From Thermoplasmata archaeon (GTDB taxonomy: Archaea; Thermoplasmatota; Thermoplasmata; Thermoplasmatales; Thermoplasmataceae): a DNA stretch of 5,789 nt. Numbering within the stretch: position 1 is the first letter of the stretch; every line of letters begins with the position of its first letter. The notes beneath the pieces are model-generated. The model was not told where the DNA came from. It was given only the letters and a program-made list of their open reading frames with translations, and made no database searches. The stretch is taken from the NCBI GenBank assembly GCA_021810575.1, contig JAJZIN010000038.1, forward strand, positions 1 through 5,789. Reading direction: 5' to 3'. A program made the position numbers and the translations under genes. This document shows, piece after piece, positions 5,255 to 5,789 of this stretch.

Positions 5255-5789
5255 TTGGCCCTGGATAATTTATCAAGCTCACTGAGAGAAACTTTCAGGA
5301 AGATAACTGGCTCCAGTTACATTGACAAAAATGTAATTAAGGAGATGATAAGGGATATTCAGAGAGCTCTTCTTAAAGCAGACGTGAATGTCAAACTTAC
5401 GCTTGATCTCAGCAGGAAGATAGAAGAACGATCAGAAAATGAGAAACCACCAGCGGGAATGACTCCACAGGACTACATTTTAAAAATTGTTTATGAGGAA
5501 CTGCTCGCTATCCTGGGAAAATCATCAAACCTGAAGATACAGCCCCAGACAATAATGCTTGTTGGTCTGTATGGTCAGGGAAAAACAACCACTGCTGGAA
5601 AGCTTGCAAGATTCTTTATAAAGAAGGGTCTCTCTACAGGATTTGTTGCCTGTGATGTACACAGGCCGGCTGCATTTGAGCAGTTAAGGACCCTGTCAGA
5701 GCAAACAGGAGCCAAGTTCTTTGGTATAAAGGGAGAGAAGAATCCAGTAAAGATATTCAATCAATCCATTGAGGAATTAAAGGATATTC
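5255..5789 (+). CDS. srp54: Signal recognition particle subunit SRP54 (Ffh), C-terminus cut off by window edge
   Basis: GTPase of the signal recognition particle; it binds 7S RNA and signal sequences and docks with FtsY to deliver ribosomes to the membrane. I see 178 complete codons, including the whole N domain and the first part of the G domain. The N domain opens with (TTG-encoded M)ALDNLSSSLRETFRKITGS, matching the family. The P-loop is GLYGQGKTTTAGKLA (104-118) and the next GTPase motif is DVHRPAAFEQL (134-144). The rest of the G domain and the M domain lie past base 5789; full length is usually near 450 residues. An in-frame TGA at 5246-5248 blocks upstream extension and no in-frame ATG/GTG exists near the conserved N-terminus, so TTG at 5255 is the start, supported by GGGGTGA. 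It probably shares a transcript with TFS. Confidence 0.95.
   Translation, partial: MALDNLSSSLRETFRKITGSSYIDKNVIKEMIRDIQRALLKADVNVKLTLDLSRKIEERSENEKPPAGMTPQDYILKIVYEELLAILGKSSNLKIQPQTIMLVGLYGQGKTTTAGKLARFFIKKGLSTGFVACDVHRPAAFEQLRTLSEQTGAKFFGIKGEKNPVKIFNQSIEELKDI

Noticed and set aside
5250..5285. ATG-led 11-codon frame after TFS
   Set aside because: It is out of frame with the conserved SRP54 N-terminus and stops almost at once; treated as a decoy.
1..5789. Search for a novel defence system, mobile element, CRISPR array or RNA gene
   Set aside because: Nearly all bases are explained by conserved housekeeping genes. No repeat array, transposase, cloverleaf-like block or unassigned gene was seen.

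Overview
The window comes from an archaeon. It carries the archaeal RNA exosome genes, archaeal-type RNA polymerase subunit P, TFS, Pus10, eL21 and eL43 ribosomal proteins, an SBDS homologue and an archaeal SRP54. DNA is moderately AT-rich, and AGA/AGG arginine and ATA isoleucine codons are common in every gene, so nothing looks recently imported. Ribosome binding sites match GGAGGTGA, while the SBDS gene looks leaderless. A euryarchaeote of the Thermoplasmata type is my best guess from overall protein resemblance; the sequence alone does not prove the lineage.

Layout. Bases 1 to about 4130 are one tightly packed minus-strand cluster, transcribed right to left: rrp4, rrp41, rrp42, rpl37Ae (eL43), rpoP (Rpo12), pus10 and rpl21e (eL21, cut by the left edge). 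Junctions are overlaps of 11-17 nt or gaps of 0-4 nt, and most Shine-Dalgarno sites lie inside the upstream gene, so translational coupling is likely. Just upstream on the same strand lies the SBDS gene (4130-4819) with its own TATA-like box. A 164-nt spacer between SBDS and rrp4 has a good TATA-like box and short upstream reading frames. At about 4820-4936 the strand switches: TFS (4937-5242) and SRP54 (from 5255, cut by the right edge) run rightward as a two-gene unit.

Biology. Rrp41 (catalytic), Rrp42 (structural) and Rrp4 (RNA-binding cap) form the phosphorolytic exosome for 3'-5' RNA decay and tailing; the Csl4 cap is not here. SBDS acts in 60S-type ribosome maturation, eL43 and eL21 are large-subunit proteins, Pus10 makes pseudouridine in the tRNA T-arm, Rpo12 and TFS belong to transcription, and SRP54 to co-translational targeting. 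This is the classic archaeal 'information processing' super-operon, here joined to the pus10-rpl21e pair.

I found no new system, mobile element, CRISPR array or RNA gene. The points worth a second look are gene starts (a possible ACG start of rrp4, a TTG start of SRP54, a shortened leaderless SBDS), a 44-aa rpoP with an unusual CxC zinc motif, and the rrp4 leader.
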